From CAZWRK01 sp964635875 (GTDB lineage Bacteria > Pseudomonadota > Gammaproteobacteria > Burkholderiales > Aquaspirillaceae), in assembly GCA_964635875.1 (NCBI GenBank), contig CAZWRK010000074.1:1-19604 (forward strand): a stretch of 19,604 bases of DNA. Reading direction: 5' to 3'. Numbering within the stretch: position 1 is the first letter of the stretch; every line of letters begins with the position of its first letter. Under the pieces are notes generated by a model that was given only the letters and a program-made list of their open reading frames with translations, was not told where the DNA came from and searched no databases. Positions 9,154-15,901 of this stretch are shown here, one piece after another. The translations under genes and the position numbers were made by a program.

Positions 9154-9870
9154 TTAGCAGGTAAGTTTAGCGCGTGAAAAATCGTACCCGCCGAGGTAGC
9201 ACCTCGCATACGGCAAATTGATGCTTATCGAAGTGCCGTAAAGCCCCAACGCCTCTATCGTTGCCTTGAACCCCTCCGCCTGCTTTATGTCCTCTGCGAA
9301 CGCCTTTCCCCAGTGCTTTGTGACCTCGTAACTGCCCTCGGATATGTCGCCCGCCTCGACGTGCTTGGCAAGCTCCCCTTCGTGCATCGAAAGGTAGTCT
9401 GCGCCCACCTTCACTATCACCATGCCCTCAAGAAACGAAAGGGCTTGAAATAGCAGGTGTTCCGTGTCCGCGTAAATGTCGTTTATGGTGCGCCCGTCAC
9501 AGCCTGCGCAGTTGCCTTTTTCGCAGCCGCCGCCGTACCTGTCCAGCACCGTAAGGCTGTACGAGCCTGTTGAGATCTGCCCCCTTGAGCGTAGAGGCCG
9601 TTCAGCTGTGAAGTTCCGCTGCATAACGGTCAGTATCGGGTAATCCCAAGGCACGGCGTTCGTCTTGGCTTTCGTGTTGTCCCATTTGCGGGACCAGAAC
9701 CAGTTTTTTTTGAGGTCGCAGACCGTTGCCCCAAGGTTTTCGGCGGACAACAAGCCGCCCCGCTCAAGCACTTTGAACGTCTGCAACTGCCCGCACCGCT
9801 CGCCCGTTGGGGGCGAAAACCGCACAGCGTCGAGCATGGCGGCCAATATTTCGTTTTCGCTGATCACCAT
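9154..9870 (-). CDS. unrecognised protein of the head-tail region, 238 aa
   Basis: This is a soluble protein without signal peptide or membrane segment. A Cys cluster (C116, C121, C124 in GGGCEKGNCAGC) might bind metal or form a loop. The rest is mixed alpha/beta with a Trp/Lys-rich part at about 54-65. The ATG at 9870 overlaps the end of the -1 frame of the upstream gene (ATGGTGA), and the stop touches the next ATG, so it is co-translated with the gp10-like and tape-measure genes. Position between terminase and tape measure suggests a neck, tail-terminator or tail-tube-associated role. I cannot assign a family. Confidence 0.7.
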   Translation of the reverse strand: MVISENEILAAMLDAVRFSPPTGERCGQLQTFKVLERGGLLSAENLGATVCDLKKNWFWSRKWDNTKAKTNAVPWDYPILTVMQRNFTAERPLRSRGQISTGSYSLTVLDRYGGGCEKGNCAGCDGRTINDIYADTEHLLFQALSFLEGMVIVKVGADYLSMHEGELAKHVEAGDISEGSYEVTKHWGKAFAEDIKQAEGFKATIEALGLYGTSISINLPYARCYLGGYDFSRAKLTC

Positions 9871-10172
9871 TGTGCCGTCGCGTTTTTGACCGCGAGCGTT
9901 CGGGCGAGGTCTCGAAATGGCCAGCCCATCACGCTCTCAATCGGGTTTTTTCCGGGCTGTGAAAACCAGCCCGTGTTTAGTGCCTCAACTACCACCGTGC
10001 GCCACCCGGCTTTTTTGAAGACCGATTCTTGCGCCCGGAGGCTGCTTTGATATGCCTCCCTCTCCTTAGTTTGGTCTCCGCCACGGCTTCTAAAAGCGGG
10101 CGGGTTAAAGAACCAATGCAGGGCGGGGTCATCCCTGAGCGAGCGAACATAGTTTGCAAAAAAAAATCCACC
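9864..10172 (-). CDS. -1 frame extension of the upstream gene (reachable only by frameshift or a T-run length change)
   Basis: On the minus strand the frame one base behind that of 9989..10906 is open from 10172, just after a TGA at 10175-10173, to a TGA at 9866-9864. It has no usable start near its beginning. It is entered naturally at the T9 run (10166-10158). A slip on T TTT TTT after F249 gives FFANYVRSLRDD and about 98 residues in total, ending in TAQW. Its end overlaps the next gene's start as ATGGTGA, the same tight spacing used elsewhere, and it fills the 118-base gap 9871-9988. The amino-acid make-up (many Trp/Phe, balanced charge) looks like real protein. The alternative is a homopolymer miscall, with the true run being T10 or T7. 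Confidence 0.65.
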   Translation of the reverse strand, partial: GGFFFANYVRSLRDDPALHWFFNPPAFRSRGGDQTKEREAYQSSLRAQESVFKKAGWRTVVVEALNTGWFSQPGKNPIESVMGWPFRDLARTLAVKNATAQW

Positions 10173-10906
10173 TCAAGGGCTGTTTTTGCGCTTATGCCCT
10201 GAAATGCCAGCATCCTTTTCTCTATGAACGCCGCCCTTTCTGCTTCGCTCGGTGGCAGCGTTTCGCCCGGTTTCCTCGCAAAGATAGCTACAATTTTGAC
10301 GAAACGGGTAAAGGCAAAGTTCCCGTCTTCGTCGCCGTGCGCGGCTATTAGGTCAATTATAGCCCGCTCGCCCGATATGTCCGCGCCCTTTGGTGCTGCT
10401 GCTGCCAGCGCAGCGGCTTTCTCTTTGTCGCCGGGGCTTGCCAGCGCGTCAATAGCCGCTTCTGTCAGCGTCGCCCGCTTGTCTATCTCGTCGCCAAATA
10501 GCCGAACAACCTCAAGGGCCTCAATCGCCTCTGCCGTTGTCATATCGGTTTGCGGGGCGAGAAAATCCCTGACCTCGAAAACCTGCCCTTCATGCTCAAA
10601 CACCATGCCGCCGTTCGCGCCCGTTGCTGCTGGCCCCCAGTTATGCATACGGTCAAGCGCGAATGCGTAAAGCTGCCTAAGCCCGCCTTCGCCGTCCGCC
10701 GCTATGCCGTATATTTCCTGCACGTCAACGCCGCAAAAAGCAGCGAGCGCAGCGGCCATCTCCTGCACGGGGTTACGGTACATCGCCCTCTTTGTGTGCG
10801 CGAAGAAGTCAATGTACCTGTTCAGCGGCAATTCGTCAAGGCCGCCCGGCATTTCAAGCTCGGCGGCTACCCCCCCCGCCTTGTTTTTCGCACTTATCTT
10901 AATCAT
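9989..10906 (-). CDS. possible tail-assembly-chaperone-like protein, 305 aa in frame 0 (347 aa if shifted)
   Basis: This is a soluble, Ala-rich helical protein. Recognisable pieces are LNRYIDFF (about 29-36), MVFEHEGQVFEV (about 100-111), a helix EALEVVRLFGDEI, and a conserved-looking block of RFVKIVAIFARKPGETLP then ALEVDFF at 244-249. After F249 the annotated frame continues for 56 residues that are unusually basic and low in pattern (KLRRGRHIKAASGRKNRSSKKPGG), typical of a shadow frame. The -1 frame looks more natural. The ATG at 10906 overlaps the previous stop (ATGA). A two-product gene upstream of a tape measure recalls lambda G/GT chaperones, but here two further genes intervene before the tape measure. 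The chaperone role is therefore only inferred. Confidence 0.75.
   Translation of the reverse strand: MIKISAKNKAGGVAAELEMPGGLDELPLNRYIDFFAHTKRAMYRNPVQEMAAALAAFCGVDVQEIYGIAADGEGGLRQLYAFALDRMHNWGPAATGANGGMVFEHEGQVFEVRDFLAPQTDMTTAEAIEALEVVRLFGDEIDKRATLTEAAIDALASPGDKEKAAALAAAAPKGADISGERAIIDLIAAHGDEDGNFAFTRFVKIVAIFARKPGETLPPSEAERAAFIEKRMLAFQGISAKTALEVDFFLQTMFARSGMTPPCIGSLTRPLLEAVAETKLRRGRHIKAASGRKNRSSKKPGGARW
10158..10166 (-). promoter_or_regulatory. T9 slippery run, candidate frameshift site
   Basis: On the coding (minus) strand the codons are GAT TTT TTT TTG CAA, giving a T TTT TTT heptamer of the X XXY YYZ type in the correct phase for -1 ribosomal slippage. Runs of nine T can also cause transcriptional slippage or sequencing indels. 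I did not find an obvious strong pseudoknot directly downstream by eye. Confidence 0.5.
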
Positions 10907-11484
10907 GCTTTGATGGATTTTAGCAGCCTGTTTGCCCGCTGCCGCTCTGTGCCCGTTGTTTTTTCCCCAATCTGCTCGAGCGTAGCGTCAATGCGGCCTG
11001 TGCCAAAAAGGCTGATAAGCTCCTGCGCGGACAAGTCCACCACCCCGTCCATCTCCTGCGGTGTCATCGGGGCGTTTTCGTCAACCGCCGCAACAACCGC
11101 GCCTTCGACCTCCGACACGTCGGCGGTTTTCGCTCCTTGCTGCTGCTCTCTGAGCCAGATACGCCGCTGCCGCCCCGTCAGCTCGGGCTGCTGCTGCTCG
11201 TTTAGCCGACGGGCGAGCCTCGCCTCCCGTTCCGTCGGCTGCCGCTTTCCCGCTGCACCGTCGGGCTTTTCGCGCCTGCGCAGGGCATTTATCTTGCTGC
11301 CTTCCACCTTTACAGCCTCGCGCCGTGCGGACGCTACCGCCTCGCCACCCTCTTTTTTGAAGGCGACCTTGATAACCTGCTCAAGCTGCCGGACAAGCGG
11401 CGAGCTTGCGTTAGCGCCCGGCCTGTTGCGAAGGAACTGCCATAGCTGCATGGCCGATTCAAGTGCTTTTTTTTCGTCTGTCAT
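10903..11484 (-). CDS. unrecognised charged protein after the large terminase, 193 aa
   Basis: It lies one base after the terminase stop (TAA-A-ATG) and ends in an ATGA overlap with the next gene. The middle (about 50-120) is strongly basic and Gln/Arg-rich with probable long helix or disorder (REARLARRLNEQQQ, RQRRIWLREQQQ). The last third is acidic and helical. There is no signal peptide, membrane segment or enzymatic motif. A scaffold-like, head-completion or nucleic-acid-contacting role would fit the charge pattern and position, but this is speculation; the family is not recognised. Confidence 0.7.
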   Translation of the reverse strand: MTDEKKALESAMQLWQFLRNRPGANASSPLVRQLEQVIKVAFKKEGGEAVASARREAVKVEGSKINALRRREKPDGAAGKRQPTEREARLARRLNEQQQPELTGRQRRIWLREQQQGAKTADVSEVEGAVVAAVDENAPMTPQEMDGVVDLSAQELISLFGTGRIDATLEQIGEKTTGTERQRANRLLKSIKA

Positions 11485-11485
11485 T

Positions 11486-12922
11486 TTATGCTGTCGTTAG
11501 TTTGCGTTCGTACCTTTTCTTTTCGGCCTGCTCGCTCAGTATCATGCCAGTCAGGCAGTCCACCCGGTCATCGTGCGCGGCATTCGGGAACGTGGCGCAC
11601 TCGTCAACGAACGGTGTCACCCATTCCATGCCCGCCGGGGTCAGCACCCTCCCTGCCTCAAGCACGGGCGTTACCGATTTTGCCCGCGCCACCTTGCTCT
11701 CTTTTGGCGGCTCTGCTTCCACGACATTAAGCCCTGTCGCCTTTTTCATCACCTGCACCAAGCTCTTGCCCGTCGCCTTTGGCTCTACCCGCACTATGCT
11801 CCCCTTGGTATAGCCGTTCCTTTGGCAAAAATCCTGCACCCACTTCAATTGCTCGTTAAAGTCAAGCCATTTGGCCTCGCACTCAAGTATGTAGTAGTCC
11901 GCGCCGTCCTTCACATAGGCTACCCCTGCACACGGGTCATTTATCTCTTTGTCGGTGTACGCGGTGTCAAAGTAGAAATTTACCGTAAGCCCGCTAATGT
12001 CCAACTGCCTTATGTCGTACTTGTGCGCGAACCACGACCGCCGTATCATGTTGCCCTCGTCATCGGTCGGGCTTTGCTGAAACAGCGCGTTCCAAGTCCG
12101 AGAGCCAACAAACTCCTCGCTGTTCGGGTCTGACTTTTGAAGCAGCACCTCCCTTGAAAACTTGCTTTCCCAAAGTGCCTCGCCCGGTTTGCGGTGCATC
12201 TCCCCCGGGTCTGTGCAAATCGCAGGGAACGAAATGACCTCAGTGCCAGAGCCTGACTTTTGAAGCTGCTTCAATATGCGCCCCGTCAGGTCATCTTCGT
12301 GCCACCGCGTTTGACATACCACCTCTATCGCGTTCGGCTCAAACCGCGTCTTGAACGTCGTTTGATACCATGACCAGCACCTTTCCCTGAACACGGGCGA
12401 ATCGGCCTCTGCCGCATCCTTCACGGGGTCATCTATTATGCCTATCGTAGCCCCTTCGCCCGTTATGCCGCCGCCAACGCCTGCCGAAAGGTAGTAGCCC
12501 CGCCTTCCGACCATATCGAATTTCCTGCTCGTTTTAACAGCCGCTTCTTCGCCGCGCCCCGCAAGCCTTGAGCCGGGGAATATCTGTTTGTACGCCGCGC
12601 TGCTTATTATCCGCTGGCACTCCCTGTTCATCTTTGAAGCGAGGTCAAAGCCGTAGCTCGCTTCCACCACCTGTTCGTCCGCGTCAACCCCCAACGCCCA
12701 TGCCGGGAAAAGCACCGATACCAACGTGCTTTTGCCGTGTCGCGGGGGCATCATAACTATCAGCCTCTTAATCTCCCTTCGCCTAAGCCTTTCAAGTGCC
12801 CCAATCAGTACGAGGTGGTGCCAGTTGAACACATAGCCCGGCTGCACAGCCCTAATGAACTCCTTTAGGCTGCGCTTGCAAAGCTCCCTTTTCGCTGCAA
12901 GATATTCGGCATCATTCAGCAT
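11486..12922 (-). CDS. terL: terminase large subunit (packaging ATPase / nuclease), 478 aa
   Basis: The large terminase drives DNA into the prohead and cuts genome ends. Walker A is PPRHGKST at 59-66 and Walker B is IGIIDDP at about 160-166, followed by a helix with acidic residues. A TRWHEDDL coupling-type motif is at 205-212. The C-terminal RNase-H-like nuclease shows FDTAYTD (D319), VEPKATG (E380) and HDDRVD (450-455), the expected three acidic sites. Length is normal for the family. The start overlaps the small terminase end by 11 bases. It is the most useful marker gene here for placing the phage. What follows it (no portal or capsid) is unusual. Confidence 0.96.
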   Translation of the reverse strand: MLNDAEYLAAKRELCKRSLKEFIRAVQPGYVFNWHHLVLIGALERLRRREIKRLIVMMPPRHGKSTLVSVLFPAWALGVDADEQVVEASYGFDLASKMNRECQRIISSAAYKQIFPGSRLAGRGEEAAVKTSRKFDMVGRRGYYLSAGVGGGITGEGATIGIIDDPVKDAAEADSPVFRERCWSWYQTTFKTRFEPNAIEVVCQTRWHEDDLTGRILKQLQKSGSGTEVISFPAICTDPGEMHRKPGEALWESKFSREVLLQKSDPNSEEFVGSRTWNALFQQSPTDDEGNMIRRSWFAHKYDIRQLDISGLTVNFYFDTAYTDKEINDPCAGVAYVKDGADYYILECEAKWLDFNEQLKWVQDFCQRNGYTKGSIVRVEPKATGKSLVQVMKKATGLNVVEAEPPKESKVARAKSVTPVLEAGRVLTPAGMEWVTPFVDECATFPNAAHDDRVDCLTGMILSEQAEKKRYERKLTTA

Positions 12923-13313
12923 CTTTTTGCGCCATCTTTTCGCGCAGGCTTATGTAGGTTGAAAGCTCTTCGTCTGATAGCTTTGATGGGTCAAACGAAT
13001 GTGTTTGCTGTACCTTAATGTCGCTGCGCTCTGTGTAGCCCCTGTGCGCGGCCTGTGTTTTCAAGAAGAATATCTGTGCGGTAACATTGCCCTCTTTTGC
13101 ATTTTTCAAAAGCGCGTTTTCAACTTCATCTATCATATCCTCCCTTGCCTCGTCAACCTCCCTCGCAAATTCAGCATCCTTTTCTTTTGCATCATAAAAA
13201 GTTTGTCTTGACACGCGCATATTTTCACAAGCCTTGCTTATGTTGAAATCGTTCGCCTTGAACATTTCCACAAACTTGGCCTTAAACTCGGGTGTCCACT
13301 TTTTTAGAGACAT
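12912..13313 (-). CDS. terS: terminase small subunit-like HTH protein, 133 aa
   Basis: The N-terminal domain (about 5-50: KAKFVEMFKANDFNISKACENMRVSRQTFY split over two helices and a recognition helix) is a classic helix-turn-helix of small terminases, which bind the packaging site. It is followed by a helical middle with KNAKEGNVTAQIFFLKT, typical of the small-subunit family and also seen in phBC6A51-like proteins. The C-terminus, ending near KLSDEELSTYISLREKM, probably contacts the large subunit. The ATG at 13313 is preceded by an A/T-rich leader with no Shine-Dalgarno. The 11-base overlap with the large subunit supports the assignment. Confidence 0.88.
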   Translation of the reverse strand: MSLKKWTPEFKAKFVEMFKANDFNISKACENMRVSRQTFYDAKEKDAEFAREVDEAREDMIDEVENALLKNAKEGNVTAQIFFLKTQAAHRGYTERSDIKVQQTHSFDPSKLSDEELSTYISLREKMAQKDAE

Positions 13314-13346
13314 TTTGTAATTGTTGTAATGGTTTTGGAAATAAAA

Positions 13347-13622
13347 TTACATTGTCTCGTTCATTTCCTCCATTTTCTTAGCCCAAGCAAGAAGATCAGG
13401 CTCTGTTTTGTGGCAATGCTTGAATTTTTGCCCGCTCCCGCACGGGCACGGCTCGTTCCTGCCGACCTTTTCGCCCATGCGCACGAACATGCGCCCGCCA
13501 CCGGGGCAACGCTTCACCTTGTACATGCCCGCTGCGCTGTAAACGAGCGGGCGCGGTGCCAAGCTCTTTACGGCTTCCGATTCTGCCAGCGGTATCGGGG
13601 TCGTGTGCTCTTGCGGTATCAT
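13347..13622 (-). CDS. SEC-C zinc-binding motif protein, 91 aa
   Basis: Residues 54-71 read GRNEPCPCGSGQKFKHCH, an exact SEC-C motif (C59, C61, C70, H71), as found at the end of SecA and in many small proteins, where it binds one zinc. The N-terminal half has no recognised domain. The start is coupled to the lipoprotein gene by ATGA. It lies 33 bases ahead of the small terminase. The zinc-binding part is sure; a role (adaptor, packaging accessory or interaction with host SecB/ribosome) is unknown. Confidence 0.9.
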   Translation of the reverse strand: MIPQEHTTPIPLAESEAVKSLAPRPLVYSAAGMYKVKRCPGGGRMFVRMGEKVGRNEPCPCGSGQKFKHCHKTEPDLLAWAKKMEEMNETM

Positions 13623-13960
13623 TGCCTTTTCAGTTTAACGGTCAGCCGCCCGTCTGCCTCAAGGTGCGCTTCGTCGCTGCTCAAGAACCTGACGCGGCCA
13701 TCAAAAAAAAGCCCGCCCCGGTACGTTACCGTGAGCGAGCCGTTTTCCCGGTTATGCTCGTAGCTAAAAATGTCGCGGGCTATCTCTGTGCCGCCCGCCG
13801 TTTGTGTGACCTCGCAAACCCCTCCGCCGAAAAATATGTACCGCGCCTCGAACGCCCCGACCGAGTGCCATACGCCCTCTATGGACGGTTGCAGCCTTTC
13901 GTCCCTGCAAGAAGCGAGGGCGAAAAGGCACACGGCTAACATGGTTGCGAGTTTTCTCAT
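13619..13960 (-). CDS. small predicted lipoprotein, 113 aa
   Basis: The start at 13960 gives a textbook lipoprotein signal: Met-Arg-Lys, a hydrophobic stretch (5-14) and the lipobox L15-A16-S17-C18. A longer reading frame upstream runs through the tRNA and is rejected. The mature part (about 95 residues) is beta-rich with a GVWHS opening and a repeated F/G/T pattern, like small lipocalin-type domains, though none is firmly recognised. It would be lipid-anchored at the periplasmic face or the outer membrane. Phage lipoproteins can change the host surface or block superinfection, which would be an inference only. A terminator-like hairpin stands just upstream of the ATG, so it may be expressed separately from the genes before it. 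Confidence 0.8.
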   Translation of the reverse strand: MRKLATMLAVCLFALASCRDERLQPSIEGVWHSVGAFEARYIFFGGGVCEVTQTAGGTEIARDIFSYEHNRENGSLTVTYRGGLFFDGRVRFLSSDEAHLEADGRLTVKLKRQ

Positions 13961-13961
13961 C

Positions 13962-14001
13962 TCAAAAAACGGGAACGGGCGAAAAAGGCGCACCCGCCCC
14001 C
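13962..14001 (-). terminator. hairpin plus T6 after the tRNA, just before the lipoprotein ATG
   Basis: On the minus strand, GGGGGCGGGTG (14001-13991) pairs with CGCCCGTTCCC (13981-13971) over 11 positions, three of them wobble. The loop is 9 bases and GTTTTTTG follows. It can terminate the tRNA transcript. Because it ends ten bases before a start codon, it could also act as an attenuator or translation-control structure. Confidence 0.65.
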
Positions 14002-14032
14002 TTGTCACTAAAATCAAAAAACAAAAAATTCG

Positions 14033-14105
14033 TGGCGCGGGCAGGACTTGAACCTGCGACCTCCAGATTATGAGCCTGGCGAACTGCCAACTGTTCCACC
14101 GCGCT
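14033..14105 (-). tRNA. tRNA with CAU anticodon, initiator-like (tRNA-fMet type)
   Basis: A full cloverleaf can be drawn. Acceptor AGCGCGG/CCGCGCC pairs at positions 2-7. The D stem is GAAC/GTTC, the anticodon stem CCAGG/TCTGG with loop CTCATAA, the variable loop AGGTC, and the T stem GCAGG/CCTGC with loop TTCAAGT. Position 1-72 is an unpaired A-C and base pair 11-24 is A-T, two traits of bacterial initiator tRNA (which has C-A at 1-72). However, only one of the three G-C pairs at 29-31/39-41 is kept (A-T, G-C, G-T), so it is a divergent initiator. The discriminator is A, and CCA is not encoded (CGA follows). The alternatives are elongator Met or, if modified, Ile. Confidence 0.92.
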
Positions 14106-14207
14106 GGGTGGGCGGCGCACCGTTGCGGCGACCGCCTTGACAAAAATGATGAAAGTTTATCCCCTAACTTACCAAAATCCGATTCAAGTTGGCTGCGCCA
14201 GATGCTT

Positions 14208-15101
14208 TCAAATGGCGCACTTGCCTAACAGCTTCGCTTCCTTGTATTTTAAGGCAGCCTGCAAGTCTCGCTTGGTCAGCCTGCCGTCCATTTTGTGAGG
14301 CAAATGTAGGACTTTTTCGCCTTCTACAAAATATCCGTCCAATCCTTTGTTCAAAAAGTACTCGGGGTTGTTCCACCCCGCGTACAGCGTTTCGTCATCT
14401 GCCGCCCCGAGCTTTGCGGGCGCGAACACAACGACGTAGAAATCAGCCGCCGTCCTTACCTGCCTGCCTTTCGCCCAGCTGCGCACATAAGCCCCTGTCA
14501 GCCTCATTATCTCCTTCGCGTCACGCGCCGCGCAGTCGGCCTTCACCTGCTCCAAACCTTTCCCGAGGCCAGAAAGCCCGGCGGGCGTGAACTGTATCCA
14601 GCCCGCCGCCCTGCCGTCTGCCCTTGTTCGGAAAGGGTCAAGGCCGCACTCCGAATAGGCGACGAGGTAAATGTCGCAAGGGGAGCAGCCTATTTCGCGG
14701 GCAAGGGCGCGGGTGCTGTCCCTTACCGTCAAAAACTGTGCCTCGTTGGTGTGCCGCTTTATCATTTCCTCGTACATGCCCTCCGCAAAGTATGTCGTGT
14801 CTGACACGGCATAGGTTGGGGAGATGAACCGCTGCTCTATTTCTTGCAGCCCGGCGGAAACTTGTTCGCTGAAAACAAAGAGCAGCGTTGCGAGCAGGGC
14901 GATTGCAATTGCATTTGTCGGCTTGAACGGGTTAAATAGAGCGTGACGTGCGCATGTTATCGTGCGCACGAAGACCAAGGCTGTCATCTTTGCAAGCCGC
15001 CAAGCCTGAAAAAAGGCATAGGCAATCATGGCGCAAAAAATCCATGAAAAAGGGCCAAGGTCATGTATTATTATTTGCAATATATCAAAATATTTTTTCA
15101 T
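14208..15101 (-). CDS. membrane-anchored lytic transglycosylase-like protein, 297 aa
   Basis: This protein would cut cell-wall glycan strands. The ATG at 15101 is chosen because the protein then begins MKKYFDIL and leads into two hydrophobic segments (about 16-33 and 63-78), whereas the upstream extension overlaps the previous gene. The SLT/goose-lysozyme-like fold is indicated by AYSECGLDPF at 148-157, with E151 as the likely catalytic acid, followed by ADGRAAGWIQFTPAGL (161-176), the match to the 'aaGliQfmp' motif. The rest of the domain is helical, and a basic tail ends at KCAI. It could serve entry, release or virion-associated wall penetration. The membrane anchors make a simple free endolysin less likely. 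Confidence 0.8.
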   Translation of the reverse strand: MKKYFDILQIIIHDLGPFSWIFCAMIAYAFFQAWRLAKMTALVFVRTITCARHALFNPFKPTNAIAIALLATLLFVFSEQVSAGLQEIEQRFISPTYAVSDTTYFAEGMYEEMIKRHTNEAQFLTVRDSTRALAREIGCSPCDIYLVAYSECGLDPFRTRADGRAAGWIQFTPAGLSGLGKGLEQVKADCAARDAKEIMRLTGAYVRSWAKGRQVRTAADFYVVVFAPAKLGAADDETLYAGWNNPEYFLNKGLDGYFVEGEKVLHLPHKMDGRLTKRDLQAALKYKEAKLLGKCAI

Positions 15102-15120
15102 TGCGCACAGCCCTACATTT

Positions 15121-15651
15121 TTAAAAATTTTGAAATATAAAAGCAATAAGCCACCCGGCGGCGGCAAGCTGAGCCACTCCGAATATGGCGACGAAAATGC
15201 AAAAGTCAATCGGAACTGGCAGCAGCGCGACAATCATGGACAAATATGGGCCACGGCTGTCGCCAAGTATCCACATGACGAGCAGTGTGACGAACGCCGA
15301 AAAAACGTTCACGCACCAAGTCCACTCGGTATGCCCGCTGCCAGGCATACCTGAAACGCTCGCCCATACCCTTGATCCGTGTATTGCCTTTTCGTATGAC
15401 TTTGCCCAAAGCATCGGCATCATCATGACCGTGTACATCGTGACGCGCCGCCCGGTCTCAGCTTCAATCGTCTGCTTGATTGCGGACCTGCGAAAATCGG
15501 GCTTTGCCGAATACCCGACCTTGCACATGTACGGGTATGACGGCGACCAAAGGCAGTACACCCAGCCGATTTTTGGCAGGTACTTCATGTGCTGCCCTTT
15601 CCTTAAAAAGAAGAACAGCGCAGCGGCGATTGTGGCAGCGATAAATATCAT
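15121..15651 (-). CDS. GIY-YIG-type (T5orf172/MUG113-like) domain with membrane segments, 176 aa
   Basis: The centre (about 27-110) carries the marks of a GIY-YIG family domain: GWVY (29-32), CKVGYS (43-48), R54/R55, SYEKAIH (85-91, E87 as likely metal ligand) and the diagnostic GSGHTEW (104-110). It is flanked by one hydrophobic helix at 1-16 and two or three after 113 (about 113-129, 137-157, 158-174), so it would be integral to the inner membrane with the domain probably cytoplasmic. GIY-YIG proteins cut DNA, and a membrane-bound one could act on incoming DNA, but activity is not shown. The start at 15651 is three bases after the stop of the preceding 43-aa ORF. Confidence 0.8.
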   Translation of the reverse strand: MIFIAATIAAALFFFLRKGQHMKYLPKIGWVYCLWSPSYPYMCKVGYSAKPDFRRSAIKQTIEAETGRRVTMYTVMMMPMLWAKSYEKAIHGSRVWASVSGMPGSGHTEWTWCVNVFSAFVTLLVMWILGDSRGPYLSMIVALLPVPIDFCIFVAIFGVAQLAAAGWLIAFIFQNF

Positions 15652-15654
15652 GGC

Positions 15655-15786
15655 TTAATCAAAAAAATAAATCTCCAAATTTGAGATGCCGACTTTGAAG
15701 CGAGAGATAAGCGCGAGCGCACGGTCTGGGAAATCATTTTTAGGAAACGACCGCTTCATCTTTTCGTAAATCAGTTTTTTTTCCAT
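15655..15786 (-). CDS. very small ORF, 43 aa
   Basis: It starts at an ATG followed by an A8 run and ends three bases before the GIY-YIG gene. It encodes a basic/aromatic peptide (MEKKLIYEKMKRSFPKND ... NLEIYFFD). It overlaps the 53-aa ORF upstream by 47 bases in another frame. Deleting one A in the A8 run would join the two. It could be a real small gene or the end of a longer protein. Confidence 0.45.
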   Translation of the reverse strand: MEKKLIYEKMKRSFPKNDFPDRALALISRFKVGISNLEIYFFD

Positions 15787-15901
15787 GTTTTTGTTTTTCG
15801 CGCTGTTCTTCGCGCTGTTTTATGAATTTTTTCCAAGCCTCGGCGGTCGGGGCTATCCAGCAAAAACCGCTTATCTTGACAGGTTGGTAAAAGTTATCCA
15901 T
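15740..15901 (-). CDS. small ORF, 53 aa
   Basis: The ATG at 15901 overlaps the stop of the 58-aa ORF (ATGGATAA). The product starts MDNFYQPVKISGFCW and contains a charged helix FIKQREEQREKQKHGKK, encoded by a near-repeat (CGCGCTGTTCTT, CGCGCTGTTTT on the plus strand). No known family was recognised. The last eleven residues lie in the overlap with the next ORF. Confidence 0.55.
   Translation of the reverse strand: MDNFYQPVKISGFCWIAPTAEAWKKFIKQREEQREKQKHGKKTDLRKDEAVVS

Noticed and set aside
10550..11500. Plus-strand open frame of 316 codons
   Set aside because: It is a shadow of the two minus-strand genes after terminase; Ser/Cys/Arg-rich, no motifs.
13961..14143. N-terminal extension of the lipoprotein frame to 14143
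   Set aside because: It runs straight through the tRNA and the hairpin. Its residues are not signal-like, whereas the internal start at 13960 gives an exact lipoprotein signal.
14128..14180. Bacteroidota-type promoter for the tRNA (TTTTG ... CATTTTTG on the minus strand)
   Set aside because: Spacing is about 24 bases, too long for the usual 19-21, and the second box lacks the first T; not supportable.
14947..14970. CGTGCGCA...TGCGCACG inverted repeat
   Set aside because: It is only 8 bp per arm inside clear coding sequence of the transglycosylase-like gene; expected by chance in G+C-rich DNA.
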